A DNA stretch of 64,000 bases from Prorocentrum cordatum (taxonomy: Eukaryota > Sar > Dinophyceae > Prorocentrales > Prorocentraceae): positions 225,001 through 289,000 of the forward strand of contig CAUYUJ010019348.1 of assembly GCA_963575745.1 (NCBI GenBank). The letters run 5' to 3'. Below the pieces are notes generated by a model. The model was not told the origin of the DNA. It did no database searches and saw nothing but the letters and a program-made list of their open reading frames with translations. The first letter of the stretch is position 1; every line of letters begins with the position of its first letter. This document shows, piece by piece, positions 54,091 to 64,000 of this stretch. A program made the position numbers and the translations under genes.

Positions 54091-57070
54091 GTGCAGACCT
54101 GGGCCCAAGCGCGAGCAGCAACACCAAGTTGGGTGGGGCCGTAAGCGGGGCTTCAGCTTGTGGAATCTCGTCGCGACACGACAGCCCCGGCACGGGCGTC
54201 CAAAGGTTGACCGCGGCAATCGTTGAAGATTGAGCGGTTCGCGCGGTGCCAGAAACCGTCCCTAGGATTTCACACTGCCCATGTGTAGTGGGGAGATGGG
54301 AGGCTCATTCGGAGTGGGAAACGGAGGGGTGTCTGGGAGGGGGAGATGGGGAGAGATCAAGGGGGAGCCGGGCCAAACTACGTGCGCTCGCGCCATATCT
54401 GACGTCCTACCTTTCCCACCCATCCCTTCCCATTGCACTGACGTTTTCTCTATATCCCCGACTTGTATCAAAGCGGATCTGGAGCTCCAGGAATGGCACA
54501 ATCGTCTTATGTGCAATCGGGACACGGAAGTTGCGTGTATTAATTGGAGGAGGAGGAGGAGGAGGAGGAGGAGGGGGCGGATTAGCAGGAGGACAAGGAG
54601 GAGGATGAGGAAGGAGGAGAACGAGGACAAATAGCAGCAGCAGGAGGAGGTGGACGGAGCGGAAGGATCGGGAGGAGCAGCAGGACCAGGAGGGGACAAC
54701 GCTGAGGAAGGACTGGGATCCATAACAGGGGGCCGTGCTAGGGCGAGAGCGTCATTCTGAACGACTGGAGCAAAGCTCCGATCCTAAAATGAGACCCACG
54801 GAGCGGGGCGCGCCACTCTCAGGCCATCTTCGGGGGGGAGAGAGGAGAGTCGTATTCATACTGTGTTACTCTACAGGAGAAAACAGCGAGACAGAGGAGG
54901 AGGGAGCGACGACGACGACGGTGGCGGCGACGACAACGAACGGCAGCGGCGGCGACGGCCACGACGGTGGCGAACGATGGCAGCGAACAGTTGCGGCGAC
55001 GGCGGCGACGGTGACGACAGCGGCAGCGGCGACGGCGACGGCGGCGCTGGCGGAGGGGAGAGATTGGAAGTGCCATGCCGAGCATGGATGCCCCCCCCCC
55101 CGTGTCCGCGACCCGCGCGGCGGCGTGCACCGTTGGGACCCTGCGCGCCTCCCGCCCATGACGGCCAGGAGCCCGGGGCCAGCGGCCCCCGCAGGACCGA
55201 GCCGAGAGAGGCCTTCGGGTGGGTGCCACCTCTCGGGCGGCAGAAATGGGCTGCGCTGCGGCCGCCGCCGCTGCAGGGCCAGAGAACCCCAATGGGCACC
55301 GAGCTTCCCCGGGCGTCCGGGCAGAGCCGTGCCGCGGGCGTCCGCCAAGCAGTGACGAAGCGTCCTGGCCTGCCTTAAGGGCCACGGAAGAACGTTCGAA
55401 GAACTTGTTGTGGTTTGCACGAAGTGTTCTTAGAACACACCCGGCTGGGACTGTCTTGTTTCAACACACCTGCTTTCCGATTTCAAAACATTGTTGTTAA
55501 TATTCGAACATGCTTTGTTGTAAGAACGTTTCGTGGTAGGCTTGTAGGAATGCCAGGACGGTCGGCCACTGCTCAAGTCCGAGAGTCCATGCCCGTCCTG
55601 CTCGCTGGTGCTTCGGGGATCGACGTGCGATCCTTGACGGTCTCTTCCCCCTTCTTTCCCCCCCTCGCTGGGTCACGAAAGCTTTCCTTGTCGCACCCCT
55701 TCCCTACCTCCCCGCGCCGACTTCGACCACTATCCCTGAGGGCTCAGGCCCACCCGCGGTGGCCTTAGAGGCCCCGCCCGTGGTGGACACAGGCGCCGCG
55801 CTCCGCTCCGCTCCTCTCATTCCTCCGTCGCCTGCGTCGACGAGGAGGAAGGCGCCGACGACGATGACCACGACGGCGACGACGCCGACGACAAGGCCGA
55901 CGCCGACGCCCAGGACTCGGGATCGACGTTCGATCCATGCCCCTGCTGCCGCTCCTACTCTGGCTGCCAGGGGGGGAATGCATGGAAGAAAAACTGGCTG
56001 GGTTTCTATCCATGCCCCCGCCCCGCCCCATCGTAAAGCTCTGGCTGGCGTTAGCAGGGGGGGCACGGGTAAGTCGGCCACGCACAGAGCGGGGTAGGGG
56101 TAGGGGGGAAGGCTTCTTAGAAGCACACCCGCTTCTAAGAAGGCGCGGGCCCTGTCTGTAGATGTAAGGCCAGCGCCTTCTAAGAAGCAGCCTCCTAAGG
56201 AGCGTGTCCCCTCCCCGATACCCCCCTTTCTGCGCGCCGCCAAGGAAGGTGTCGATCGCCTGGTCCTCCGCGCCACGCCCCCCAGGGGGGGAGCGGGGCA
56301 GCGTGGCGGAGTGCTGCCCGGCGCCGCGGCGCGGGGCGGAACACGGAGGGCTTCTGAGAAGCCCCTTGCCTTCTGAGAAAGCCGCCCCCCTCCCCCCTCG
56401 CACAACCTCCCTTTTCGCACTGTCAGGTCGGGCAGGGATAACTCGCGATCTTTGAGGAGAGGCGGGCTCGGAAGACTGTTTTGCAGGCCAGGCCTCTGCC
56501 AGAACCAGTGGGGGAAATCGCAGGGAGAACTTCCTCAGCGCGGCAGTGCGGGCCGCCGCAGCTCTTATACGAACCACGGGGCGGGTCGACAAAGAAAAGC
56601 GGGCCAGGCAAGGAACAGAAACGGGCCCGAGAGCGAGGAGCCGAGGGAGAGCGCGGACAGATGTCATAAACATGCGTAAACTGTTGGAGTTCCGCGCAAA
56701 TTTCTTGGATCTGCGCTGGGGCTTTACGGGCCTCTGCGGGCCTCCCCACAATTAACAAGGAAATGTTGCCTTCGCGGCGTTTCCGCGACGAGCGAGGTCT
56801 TGGGGGGGGTCACAGCCAGCACCAGTCCGAAAGTCAGAGCCCCCGAGGAGGTCGGGCCTCGTCAACGGCGCTTGCTTCGAGACGGCTTTCGCACCGGCGC
56901 TGTCCACGAGTATCGTTCGCACGGGCGTCCGTTGCGGCGCCCCTTAGCCTCCTGACTTGGTCCTCCGAGTGACGAGTTTACGGAGCCGCCCCCCACGGCA
57001 GAGGGGGAAGGAGAACCAGCAGGAGGACAAGGAGGAAACGAAACGAGGAAGGATGATAAGGAAGGCAGAC
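54091..57070. other. No recognised gene; several low-complexity tracts
   Basis: A GGA tract lies at 54545-54615, GACGGCGGCGAC-type triplets at 54905-55055 and at 55840-55910, and GC-rich frames on both strands at 55060-55380 and 55700-56750. No domain recognised. The CTTCTNAGAAG cluster is listed separately. Confidence 0.45.
56111..56383. repeat. Second cluster of CTTCTNAGAAG palindromes
   Basis: GGCTTCTTAGAAGC (56111), GCTTCTAAGAAGGCG (56131), CCTTCTAAGAAGC (56176), GGCTTCTGAGAAGCC (56349) and CCTTCTGAGAAAGCC (about 56368), plus a shorter CCTCCTAAGG. Same motif as 448-542. Confidence 0.6.
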
Positions 57071-57078
57071 CTCATGCA

Positions 57079-57492
57079 TCAATGAGCGCACGAAGTTTCA
57101 GGTCGAGATGTCGCGTATCTCTTGCAGGCACAGGTACGCAAGTCGTTCCCAACGTCTGCTTCATATTGTGGTCGGGCACCAGACCGCCCCTGAGAACTGA
57201 GTCCCAGGCTGCAACCATCCATGTGTGTAAGGAATCCATCCTTCCATTTCGATAACCTGTTAAACGGGAAGTTATCGGCGCTATCACAGGTCCAGCCTAC
57301 CACTTCTGATGCGCGCAGGCAGCAGGGTTGCCTTGGTGCCACGAGGTCATGTGAAATCAGCCTAGACACATGGCGCAGAATGTCCCTTCCAATTCTCCGG
57401 AACCCGGCCGCCATGTGTTTGAGCGAGCTCGCCCAGCTTGACCAGTACACCGCTGGAGCGCAGCCGACCTCCGTTGATTTTGAAACCGACAT
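57079..57492 (-). CDS. Hypothetical 137-codon frame
   Basis: The minus-strand frame has mixed, non-repetitive composition: SLKHMAAGFRRIGRDILRHV, DLVAPRQPCCLRASEVVGW and FNRLSKWKDGFLTHMDGC. It looks more protein-like than its surroundings but has no family I recognise. It could be an exon or a transposon fragment. Confidence 0.25.
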   Translation of the reverse strand: MSVSKSTEVGCAPAVYWSSWASSLKHMAAGFRRIGRDILRHVSRLISHDLVAPRQPCCLRASEVVGWTCDSADNFPFNRLSKWKDGFLTHMDGCSLGLSSQGRSGARPQYEADVGNDLRTCACKRYATSRPETSCAH

Positions 57493-58360
57493 CGGAGGAT
57501 ACCGAAACTAAGTTCGTTGGATACCGAAATACCGGAATTCATGCTTCAATACCAAGTCCAGTGTCTTCCGGGAGATGTGATTGAAATTTGTCTTGCTGCC
57601 GAAACGGCGGGGATCATTGGTGAACCGATGTTTCTTGGTACTGCAACGATGGATCCGTGACGCGCCTTCATGTTGCTCAAACGGTCGGAGATCATCACTC
57701 ATTGATTATTCGCGGTTACCCGCCAGGGTGTGATTGAAAGAAGCGAGCGCCTTATAATTTGGAAATCCCGATTCCAATTAGATGTACACATGTTGTGCGA
57801 TGGTGGGGACCCATATAGATGACCAAACCTGACGACCTACGCGAATGTCTGGTTGAATACGTGGCATACACGGATGGTATCGATTTGGAGGTGTGAGCTT
57901 TTTGTTGGCCACGTACGGGATGACAGTGTGTTTTTTTATGTGTGCATTGCGAACGCCTATGTACGACGCCCACCCCCAAGCATGTATGTTTGAGGGATGT
58001 GGATTCCTTTGCGTAGTTTGCTTCGCTGTGCCGTTGCACGTCGCATGCCAAAGCGCTGGGTGCAAAATGAAAACCAGCGCCGCATTCCCTCCAACCTTCC
58101 TGAAGTTTCAGAGTGCTTGGGGTGGAACGCAGTCCACGTCTGACTTCCAGCGGCCGCGCCGCCTTCGTTTTTTCCCCAACCATCCTGTGGTGTCGGGCTC
58201 TCGTTTTGAAGAGACAGCGCCCCGCGTCTCACTCCCCACTCCTCCTACCCCTCCTCCCATTCCTCCCTCTCCTCCCTCCTCCATCACCATCATCACCATG
58301 ATCACCACCACCATCATCATCATCATCAGCAGCAGCATCAGCATCGTCATCGTCATCGTC
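57493..58360. other. Spacer, short CAT/CAG tract at its end
   Basis: AT-richer DNA without a recognisable gene. ATCACCATCATC and AGCAGCATC repeats at 58270-58355 lead into the 90-bp array. Confidence 0.45.
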
Positions 58361-59760
58361 ATCGGCCCCATAGGGAGTTCCACCCTAAGGCACCAGTGGC
58401 ACCGTTCGCATGTGGGCGTCCCCCTTGTTTCGGCACACTTGTCACACGTTTCGTGGCCCCATAGGGAGCTCCAGCTACGGCCCCAGTGGCACCGTTCGCA
58501 TGTGCGCGTCACGCCCTTTTCGGCACACTCCTCACACGTTTCGTGACCTCATAGCCAGCTCCACCGAAGGCCCCAGTGGCACCGTTCGCATGTGGGCGTC
58601 ACGCCCTCTTCGGCACACCAGTGATACGTTCCGTGGCCACATAGGGAGCTCCAGCTACGGCCCCAGTGGAACCGTTCGCATGTGGACGTCTCCCCCGTTT
58701 CTGCACACCCCTCACACGTTTCGGGGCCCCGTAGAGAGCTCCAGCCCGTTTCGGCACACCCCTCACGCGTTTCGTGGCCCCATAGGGAGCTCCACCTATG
58801 GCCCCAGTGGCACCGTTCGCATGCGGGCGTCACCTCCTCTTCGGCACACCCCTCACACGTTCCGTGGCCCCATAGGGAGGGAGCTCCAGCTAAGGCCCCA
58901 GTGGCACCGGTCGCATGTGGGCGTCTCCCCCGTTTCGGCACCCCCCTCACACGCTTCGTGGCCCCATGGGGAGTTCGGCCCCAGTGGCACCGTTCGCATG
59001 TGGGCGCCGCCTCCGTTTCGGCACACTCCTCACACGCTTCGTGGCCCCATAGGCAGCTCTACCTCCGACCCCAGTTGTACCGTTCGCATGTGGGCGTCAC
59101 CCGCGTTTCGGCACACCCCTCACTCGTTTCGTGGCCCCATAGGGAGCTCCAGCTACGGCCCCAGTGGCGCCGTTCGCATGTGGGCGTCACGCCCTTTTCG
59201 GCACACTCTTCACACACTTCGTGGCTTCATAGCCATCTCCACCGAAGGGCCCAGTGGCACCGTTCGCATGTGGACGTCACGCCCTTTTCGGCACACCACT
59301 GACACGTTCCGTGGCCACATAGGGAGCTCCAGCTACGGCCCCAGTGGAACCGTTCGCATGTGGACATCGCCCCCGTTTCTGCACACCCCTCACGTTTCGG
59401 GGCCCCGTAGTACGGAGCTCCAGCCCGTTTCGGCACACCCCTCACGCGTTTCGTGGCCCCATAGGGAGCTCCACCTATGGCCCCAGTGGCATCGTTCGCA
59501 TGCGGGCGCCGCCTCCTCTTCGGCACACCCCTCACACGTTCCGTGGCCCCATAGGGAGCTCCAGCTAAGGCCCCAGTGGCACCGGTCGCATGTGGGCGTC
59601 ACCCCCGTTTCGGCACCCCCCTCACACGCTTCGTGGCCCCATGGGGAGTTCCAGCTAAGGCCCCAGTGGCACCGTTCGCATGTGGGCGCCGCCTCCGTTT
59701 CGGCACACCCCTCACACAGTTCCTGGCCCCGTAGGTAGCTCCACAGTGCCTGCCCCCACA
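58361..59760 (+). repeat. ~90-bp satellite, about 15 copies, in-frame
   Basis: Each unit carries GGCCCCATAGGGAGCTCCA, CCCCAGTGGCACCGTTCGCA, TGTGGGCGTC and TTTCGGCACACCCCTCACAC. Some copies lose internal stretches (58740, 59420). Because the unit length is near a multiple of three, the plus frame 58410-59738 stays open for 442 codons. It repeats a peptide such as GPSGTVRMW..FRHTPHTFRG. Length changes disturb the frame little, but I see no independent sign that it is translated. Confidence 0.85.
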
Positions 59761-61343
59761 GGCAGCTCGACCTGGTAGTGCACCGCATGCCAGAATTGCA
59801 GGCCTTCTTGCAAGATATCCAGGAACCAACTCATCGTCAGTCCCCTCGCCGCGGCAGCCTGACCCTCCTAAGCCAGTTCGAGCTCCCCACCACAGTGATC
59901 ACGATATTGCAGACCAAAACGCATACCCCTCAGGCGTCGCCCGATTGACAGACGGATAGAGACACCTCGAATCGGTCGACGTGGAGCACGAGGTCAATAG
60001 CCGGGCTCGCATTATGAAAGCATCCCCGAAATGCGTCAAGCCACAGTTCACACGCATGTTGACGCAGATTTTGGTGGGGATCGAAGTTACACAAAAAGCA
60101 TTTGAACGGGGAGTTGTCGGGAACAACGTCCGAATGCAGGTAGTATGGACATTGTTTATTGTGTTACCTCGCCTGTTTTTGCACCACGCGCATCATGGTG
60201 GGGAGGCAGTCGAACGCGAGCTAAAGGCACAAATTGCGGTTTTCGATTCAGGCGCATGGGATAGACTATTCAACAGTGCCAGGGCCAGCGCCAGGGCTGC
60301 GGAAAGCAAGCCGTTCAAGCTGAAGGCCGATACAGACACTCGCCGATTGGAGAAATCACAGGCGTTCATTAAGCAAAGCGAGCTCAGCCATGCAGCCAGA
60401 GTCTTGGACTCCAACAGCCTTGCGCCACGGACTGCGGCCACCCTTGCGGAACTCAGGGGCCCCTCCTTCCGCCCAAAATGGCCAGCTGAACCTTTGCCAC
60501 TTGCCTTGCGCGCCTTCCAATATCCCGAGCATGTGGAACTCAACAAGAGTTTTTTCGGCGCAGTCATGCGTCAAGCGCGAAGGGACTCAGCGCAGGCAAG
60601 TTAGGTAGCGTATTTGAATATTTCAAGGCATGTCTGGAGGATGGGACGGCATTTGACGCGCCACACATTGTAGCCCAGAGCCTGGCGCAGGCTTAAGGCC
60701 CAGACAAGGTTGCACTCTCTATGGCTATCCCTTCGTTTGGCTCACCAAACCCGACATTCGAGTTCGTGGCCTTTCATCGGGAGACACTTCCCGAAGGCTC
60801 ACAGACAAAACACTGGCACGACAAATTCAAGAAGTCTTACGTACAAACGTGGCGCCTCTCAATTTTGAGCTATCAGACCGCAGCGGCACCGACTCGGCAG
60901 TCCATCTCTTACAATTCGTCACAAGTTCACGACCTGATCGAGTTGTTCTTTGAATTGATGGGGTGGGTGCATTCGACCATACATGTTGGGCCCCGATGTT
61001 TGAACAATTTTTGGCAGGTCCAGCGCTTGCTACGTTAGTGCCCCTTGTCCGCCAATGGTACGGCCGACCCTCGACGCTCCATTATTCCGCCGGCCAGACA
61101 CACAGAGTCTAGCAAGGGAACGGGGGAGAGCAAGACGATGCATTGATACTGGCGCTGTTTAGTCTTGCCTTGCACCCAGCACTCTTGGATATCCGGGCCA
61201 CGGGCCCGCAAACGCTGACATCATCGCCCCCCTCGACGATTTGTATGTCGTATGCGAAGTTGCCGATGCGGCTGCTATCTTACGACGCGTGCAAGAGGTA
61301 TTAGCCGAAGTTTGTTCTATAGATATCAACATCGGCAAAGTGA

Positions 61344-62300
61344 ATGTGTCCGCCAGGGCCCCACGAATTCGGCAATGATATTTCGAAGGCGGATGGGCCG
61401 GAGGCCAAAAGATGCTTAAATGTTGTGGGAGCACCATTGGGGACCGAAGCATTCGCAGAGCAGTTCGCCATCAAGCTCTTGGCAGACACGGAGAAGCTAT
61501 TCGAAAGTATGTCTAAGCTCCAGTGTGTGCAGCAGGCTTGTCTGCTTCTGTATTACTGTGCAGCCCCACGCCTCAACCACCTCTTGCGCACCACCTCTCC
61601 TGCCCTGGCGGCGGTTGCAACGCGAATGCATGATGAGCATATCGTACGGATGTTCCAAACTATATGTTCCATTCCACGTGCCGCCGAACGCATGGAACAA
61701 TTGCATGGGCGACCGTTTCACTCATGGGTGCAACAAGCTCGTCTTCCTTTACGTCTGGGCGGAATGGGCCTACGTGACCCCAGCAGGACGGCACCGACAG
61801 CATACTTGGCCAGTTGTGTTCGGACGCTCTACCCAACATTAAGGCCCGATGCCCAAAGCACGGGGAAGGCAGCACAACGCATCTCCAACGACTACAAATT
61901 CTTCGCCCAGGTAACATCCAATGAGGGCCCCAGTGTCTCCAGAAAGCCGAACTGGCAGGCAAATGTTGCGAAAGCTGGATGGCGAGATCGCCTTCGATGG
62001 GCGCCAATCGCAAATTGCGAACGACCTCCTGAACGGCCAGACGGCCATCAACAAGACCTCGGTGAAAGGCAACATGGGTTGCAATACCACGCCTCCAACA
62101 TCGCGGATACTACTGCATTAGCGAGCTCGGAGGGCCGGGGCCCGCGAGAATGCAGCCACGCCGGGGAAAGCGCATCTACAATTGTGTTCTGGGCCGCGCG
62201 CCGCCGTCTGGTTCACGATCTGCTTGGCGACGGAGGCGCTGAAGTTAGAGAACTCGCTGAAGGATTTCGCTGTCAGACGGTGTTTAGGTATTGCGGTTAG
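61344..62300 (+). pseudogene. LINE RT thumb fragment, 318 codons
   Basis: Long open piece of the LINE above. It follows LDD in a different frame and overlaps the start of the endonuclease piece. The frame is lost near 62100, where GERQHGLQYHASNIADTTAL is followed by unrelated residues. Confidence 0.6.
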
Positions 62301-62658
62301 GGTGGATGGTGCAGTTGTTCACGGACATGCGCGTCTATGTGACAATTTGGGGGCACAGCGGAATGCCCGTCATTCTGCCATTTTTGCCGCATGGCGGCAA
62401 GTGTTCATGGAAGCTCCAGACCCGAACGTGGAACGCATGCTCAGGACCAGCCACATCCCGACCGACGTCGACGACAACAGGAGGTTGGACATCATCGTCC
62501 CAGGTCTGAGCGTAGCCCGAGGGCGACTACTCTTCTGCGACACGACTTCTGGGACGCCAATCTCGAGGACAGGCCAGCCCGGGACGAGTAATCGAGGTTG
62601 CTGGCTTCTGGAAGAAGCCGAGCGCGGAAATAACAACACATTTCACGAAGTAGAATAG
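62182..62658 (+). pseudogene. LINE endonuclease-like C-terminal fragment
   Basis: Open from about residue 30 with RRCLGIAVRVDGAVVHGHAR, a possible His/Cys knuckle. RRLDIIVPGL and LLFCDTT follow in the positions of the restriction-like nuclease core. The best preserved part of this element. Confidence 0.65.
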
Positions 62659-62964
62659 TCGTGCTTAGGCGCGTTGTCTAGCTTATGGGCAGAAGAGCAC
62701 GGGCGGTGGAGCGCTCAATGCGTGGAACTCGTGCCAACGCTCGCAAGCGAACGAGCCCGGAGCTTACACCTTCGAATCCGCTGGGGCACAGCCCTCGGCC
62801 TTCAGCGCCGTTCGTGGGGCTGCTTGGAATCGCCCTCCAGCGTAGTGTAGCGCACAGTGTTCGGAATGAGCGGGCCGACCTCCCGCGCGAAGTCCGCGAG
62901 ACTGCGGTGTGTGTGGCCGAGTTGCTCGTGCCATATAGTGCATGTCATGATGCGCCCCCTTCCT

Positions 62965-63052
62965 ACTCCTCTTCTTCTTCCTCCTCCTCCTCCTTTTCCT
63001 CCTCCTCCTCCTCCTCCTCCTCCTCCTCCTCCTCCTCCTCCTCCTCCTCCCA
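62965..63052. repeat. (CCT)n microsatellite
   Basis: TCC/CCT tract of about 85 bases just after the LINE. Confidence 0.9.
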
Positions 63053-63424
63053 TGTTTCACCACCGTCTGCTCGTCTGCTGCCGTTCGCGCCGGTGGGCAC
63101 TTTGCTTTTGTACGACGCTGCGAGATCTAGAAAATATATCAAATGATACAAAGTTTGGAAATATGACGTGAATACGCAACCTACGGAGAAGCAGAACAGC
63201 AGCCGAAAATAGCAAACCAACGGCAATGAAGCACATCAAGGGAACAATCAAAAAAGGACAAACGCACAACAAACAAATACAAAAACGCGTCAGAAACTCA
63301 AAACCCGCACCGATTAGGGCGAGAGAAAAAACAAAGACGCGACATATTAACCGAACCGAAAATGAACCTGGCGAAGGACCCAACCATATGCAGTTGCGAA
63401 TGCCGCAGTTGCGAGTACGATCTG
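63053..63424. other. Spacer, nothing recognised
   Basis: A-rich at 63170-63370 on the plus strand. No credible gene. Confidence 0.45.
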
Positions 63425-63545
63425 CGGTGGAACTCCCTATAGGGCAACGCCCGCATGCGGCCTGTGCCGGTGGAGCCCTCGGTGGAGCTCCTCGTGGAGC
63501 CACGAAACGTGTGGGGGGAGCGCGGAAACGGGAGTGTCGCCCATA
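63425..63545 (-). repeat. Isolated, inverted, diverged copy of the 90-bp unit
   Basis: Read on the minus strand it has CACACGTTTCGTGGC, AGGAGCTCCACCGAGGG, CCGCATGCGGGCG and CTATAGGGAGTTCCACCG, matching the unit of 58361-59760. It lies about 3.7 kb away on the other side of the LINE. Confidence 0.65.
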
Positions 63546-64000
63546 TGCGGGCTGCGCCATTGGGCGAGGCGAGGCGAAGCGAAGCGTGCGTGTCAGCCGC
63601 CCGGTGGCCAGCGGGGCCCAGGGGGTCAGCGCGGGCGGGCCAGGGCCCGTAGTAGTTCGACGTTGGAGCAAGCGGTGAAGTCGTTTTCCAGCGACTGCCA
63701 GAGTACAGTGTTCGTAGCAAGTTCCACCCAAGGTGTGTTGTTGTCCGCGGTTTTAGTAAAGTATAGGAACTGCGTGATGTCGGCGCTCCTGCGTTTTCGC
63801 TGACCACCATGTCTGCGGCGAGATTGACGCAGGTCGTGGGCGTCGCGGGGTTCCATGCTGCAGCGGGTCGGGCCCACCTTTGTCGGGATTGTGTTGCTAT
63901 GCTCCTGCCCATCGCCATTTCCGCTTGTGGTACAATATCGTCCAGTCCTCTACTTGAGAGCGCGTTGTCCGCCACGTAACTGCATAAGTCGCTCTGCGAA
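63546..64000. other. No recognisable gene
   Basis: Short frames on both strands only. No motif seen up to the window edge. Confidence 0.4.

Larger units (their letters stand above)
59950..62960 (+). mobile_element. LINE with restriction-like endonuclease, mildly decayed
   Basis: Plus-strand pieces in order. First is a pre-RT segment (59981-60604) with SLAPRTAATLAELRGPSFRP and ELNKSFFGAVMRQARRDSA. RT motif C, APLDDLYVV, follows at about 61228-61251. A thumb-like segment (61344-62300) carries GAPLGTEAFAEQF, CVQQACLLLYYCAAPRLNHL and LPLRLGGMGLRD. Last is a C-terminal endonuclease-like segment (62182-62658) with VHGHARLCDN, RMLRTSHIPTD, RRLDIIVPGL, LLFCDTT and RPGTSNR-like QPGTSNRG. A short tail to about 62870 (EEHGRWSAQCVELVP) is in another frame. 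This is the order of site-specific-type non-LTR elements with a PD-(D/E)XK nuclease. The central RT motifs between 60605 and 61200 are largely missing or scrambled, so it is inactive. Confidence 0.75.

Noticed and set aside
53573-54219. Poly-His, poly-Ile and poly-Asp frames
   Set aside because: All are readings of the GAT microsatellite.
58410-59738. 442-codon plus frame as a gene
   Set aside because: It coincides with the 90-bp satellite. I keep it as a repeat because nothing beyond the open frame suggests translation.

Overview
This window looks like nuclear DNA of a dinoflagellate. It is GC-rich and very gene-poor. It is filled with satellites, GGA/CCT microsatellites and decayed non-LTR retrotransposons, and it carries sequence resembling the 3' part of the dinoflagellate trans-spliced leader (SL). 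A Prorocentrum-like species is my inference from the style of the repeats and retroelements; it was not tested. I see no rRNA, tRNA, operon or bacterial signal.

Layout: 1-4.8 kb is unrecognised GC-rich DNA with microsatellites. 4.8-5.9 kb is a composite repeat with a second copy at 24.2-24.9 kb. 6.9-13.2 kb is a run of unrelated and related satellites: a 160-bp array, a GC minisatellite, a palindromic satellite, a 185-bp array and a 121-bp array. 13.2-20.1 kb is a 6.9-kb mobile element with one large intact ORF. That ORF joins an endonuclease/exonuclease/phosphatase-like domain to a Pif1-type helicase. 21.4-23.4 kb is a 2.0-kb relative with the same two ends but with a GAGGCT tandem array in place of the gene. 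25.0-26.6 kb holds broken minus-strand coding pieces downstream of an SL-like relic. 27.6-33.2 kb holds two decayed LINEs. 33.3-36.5 kb is a CAT-rich array with two copies of a 230-bp module. 36.7-38.5 kb has the best host-gene candidates, both on the minus strand. 39.4-39.9 kb is a large fold-back hairpin. 41.6-45.5 kb is minisatellites and polypyrimidine DNA. 45.6-48.1 kb is a minus-strand LINE, and 52.8-53.6 kb an unidentified minus-strand coding remnant. 58.4-59.8 kb is a 90-bp satellite read as one 442-codon frame. 59.9-62.9 kb is a LINE with a restriction-like endonuclease.

The most interesting system is the pair of elements at 13.2-20.1 and 21.4-23.4 kb. Removing the first element restores the 121-bp spacing of the satellite it interrupts, so its ends are well supported. 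Its gene also carries, in frame, at least nine copies of a short nucleotide motif coding for variants of GA[SP]QPA, and five more copies follow the stop codon. The rest of the window is mostly debris of transposons and satellites.
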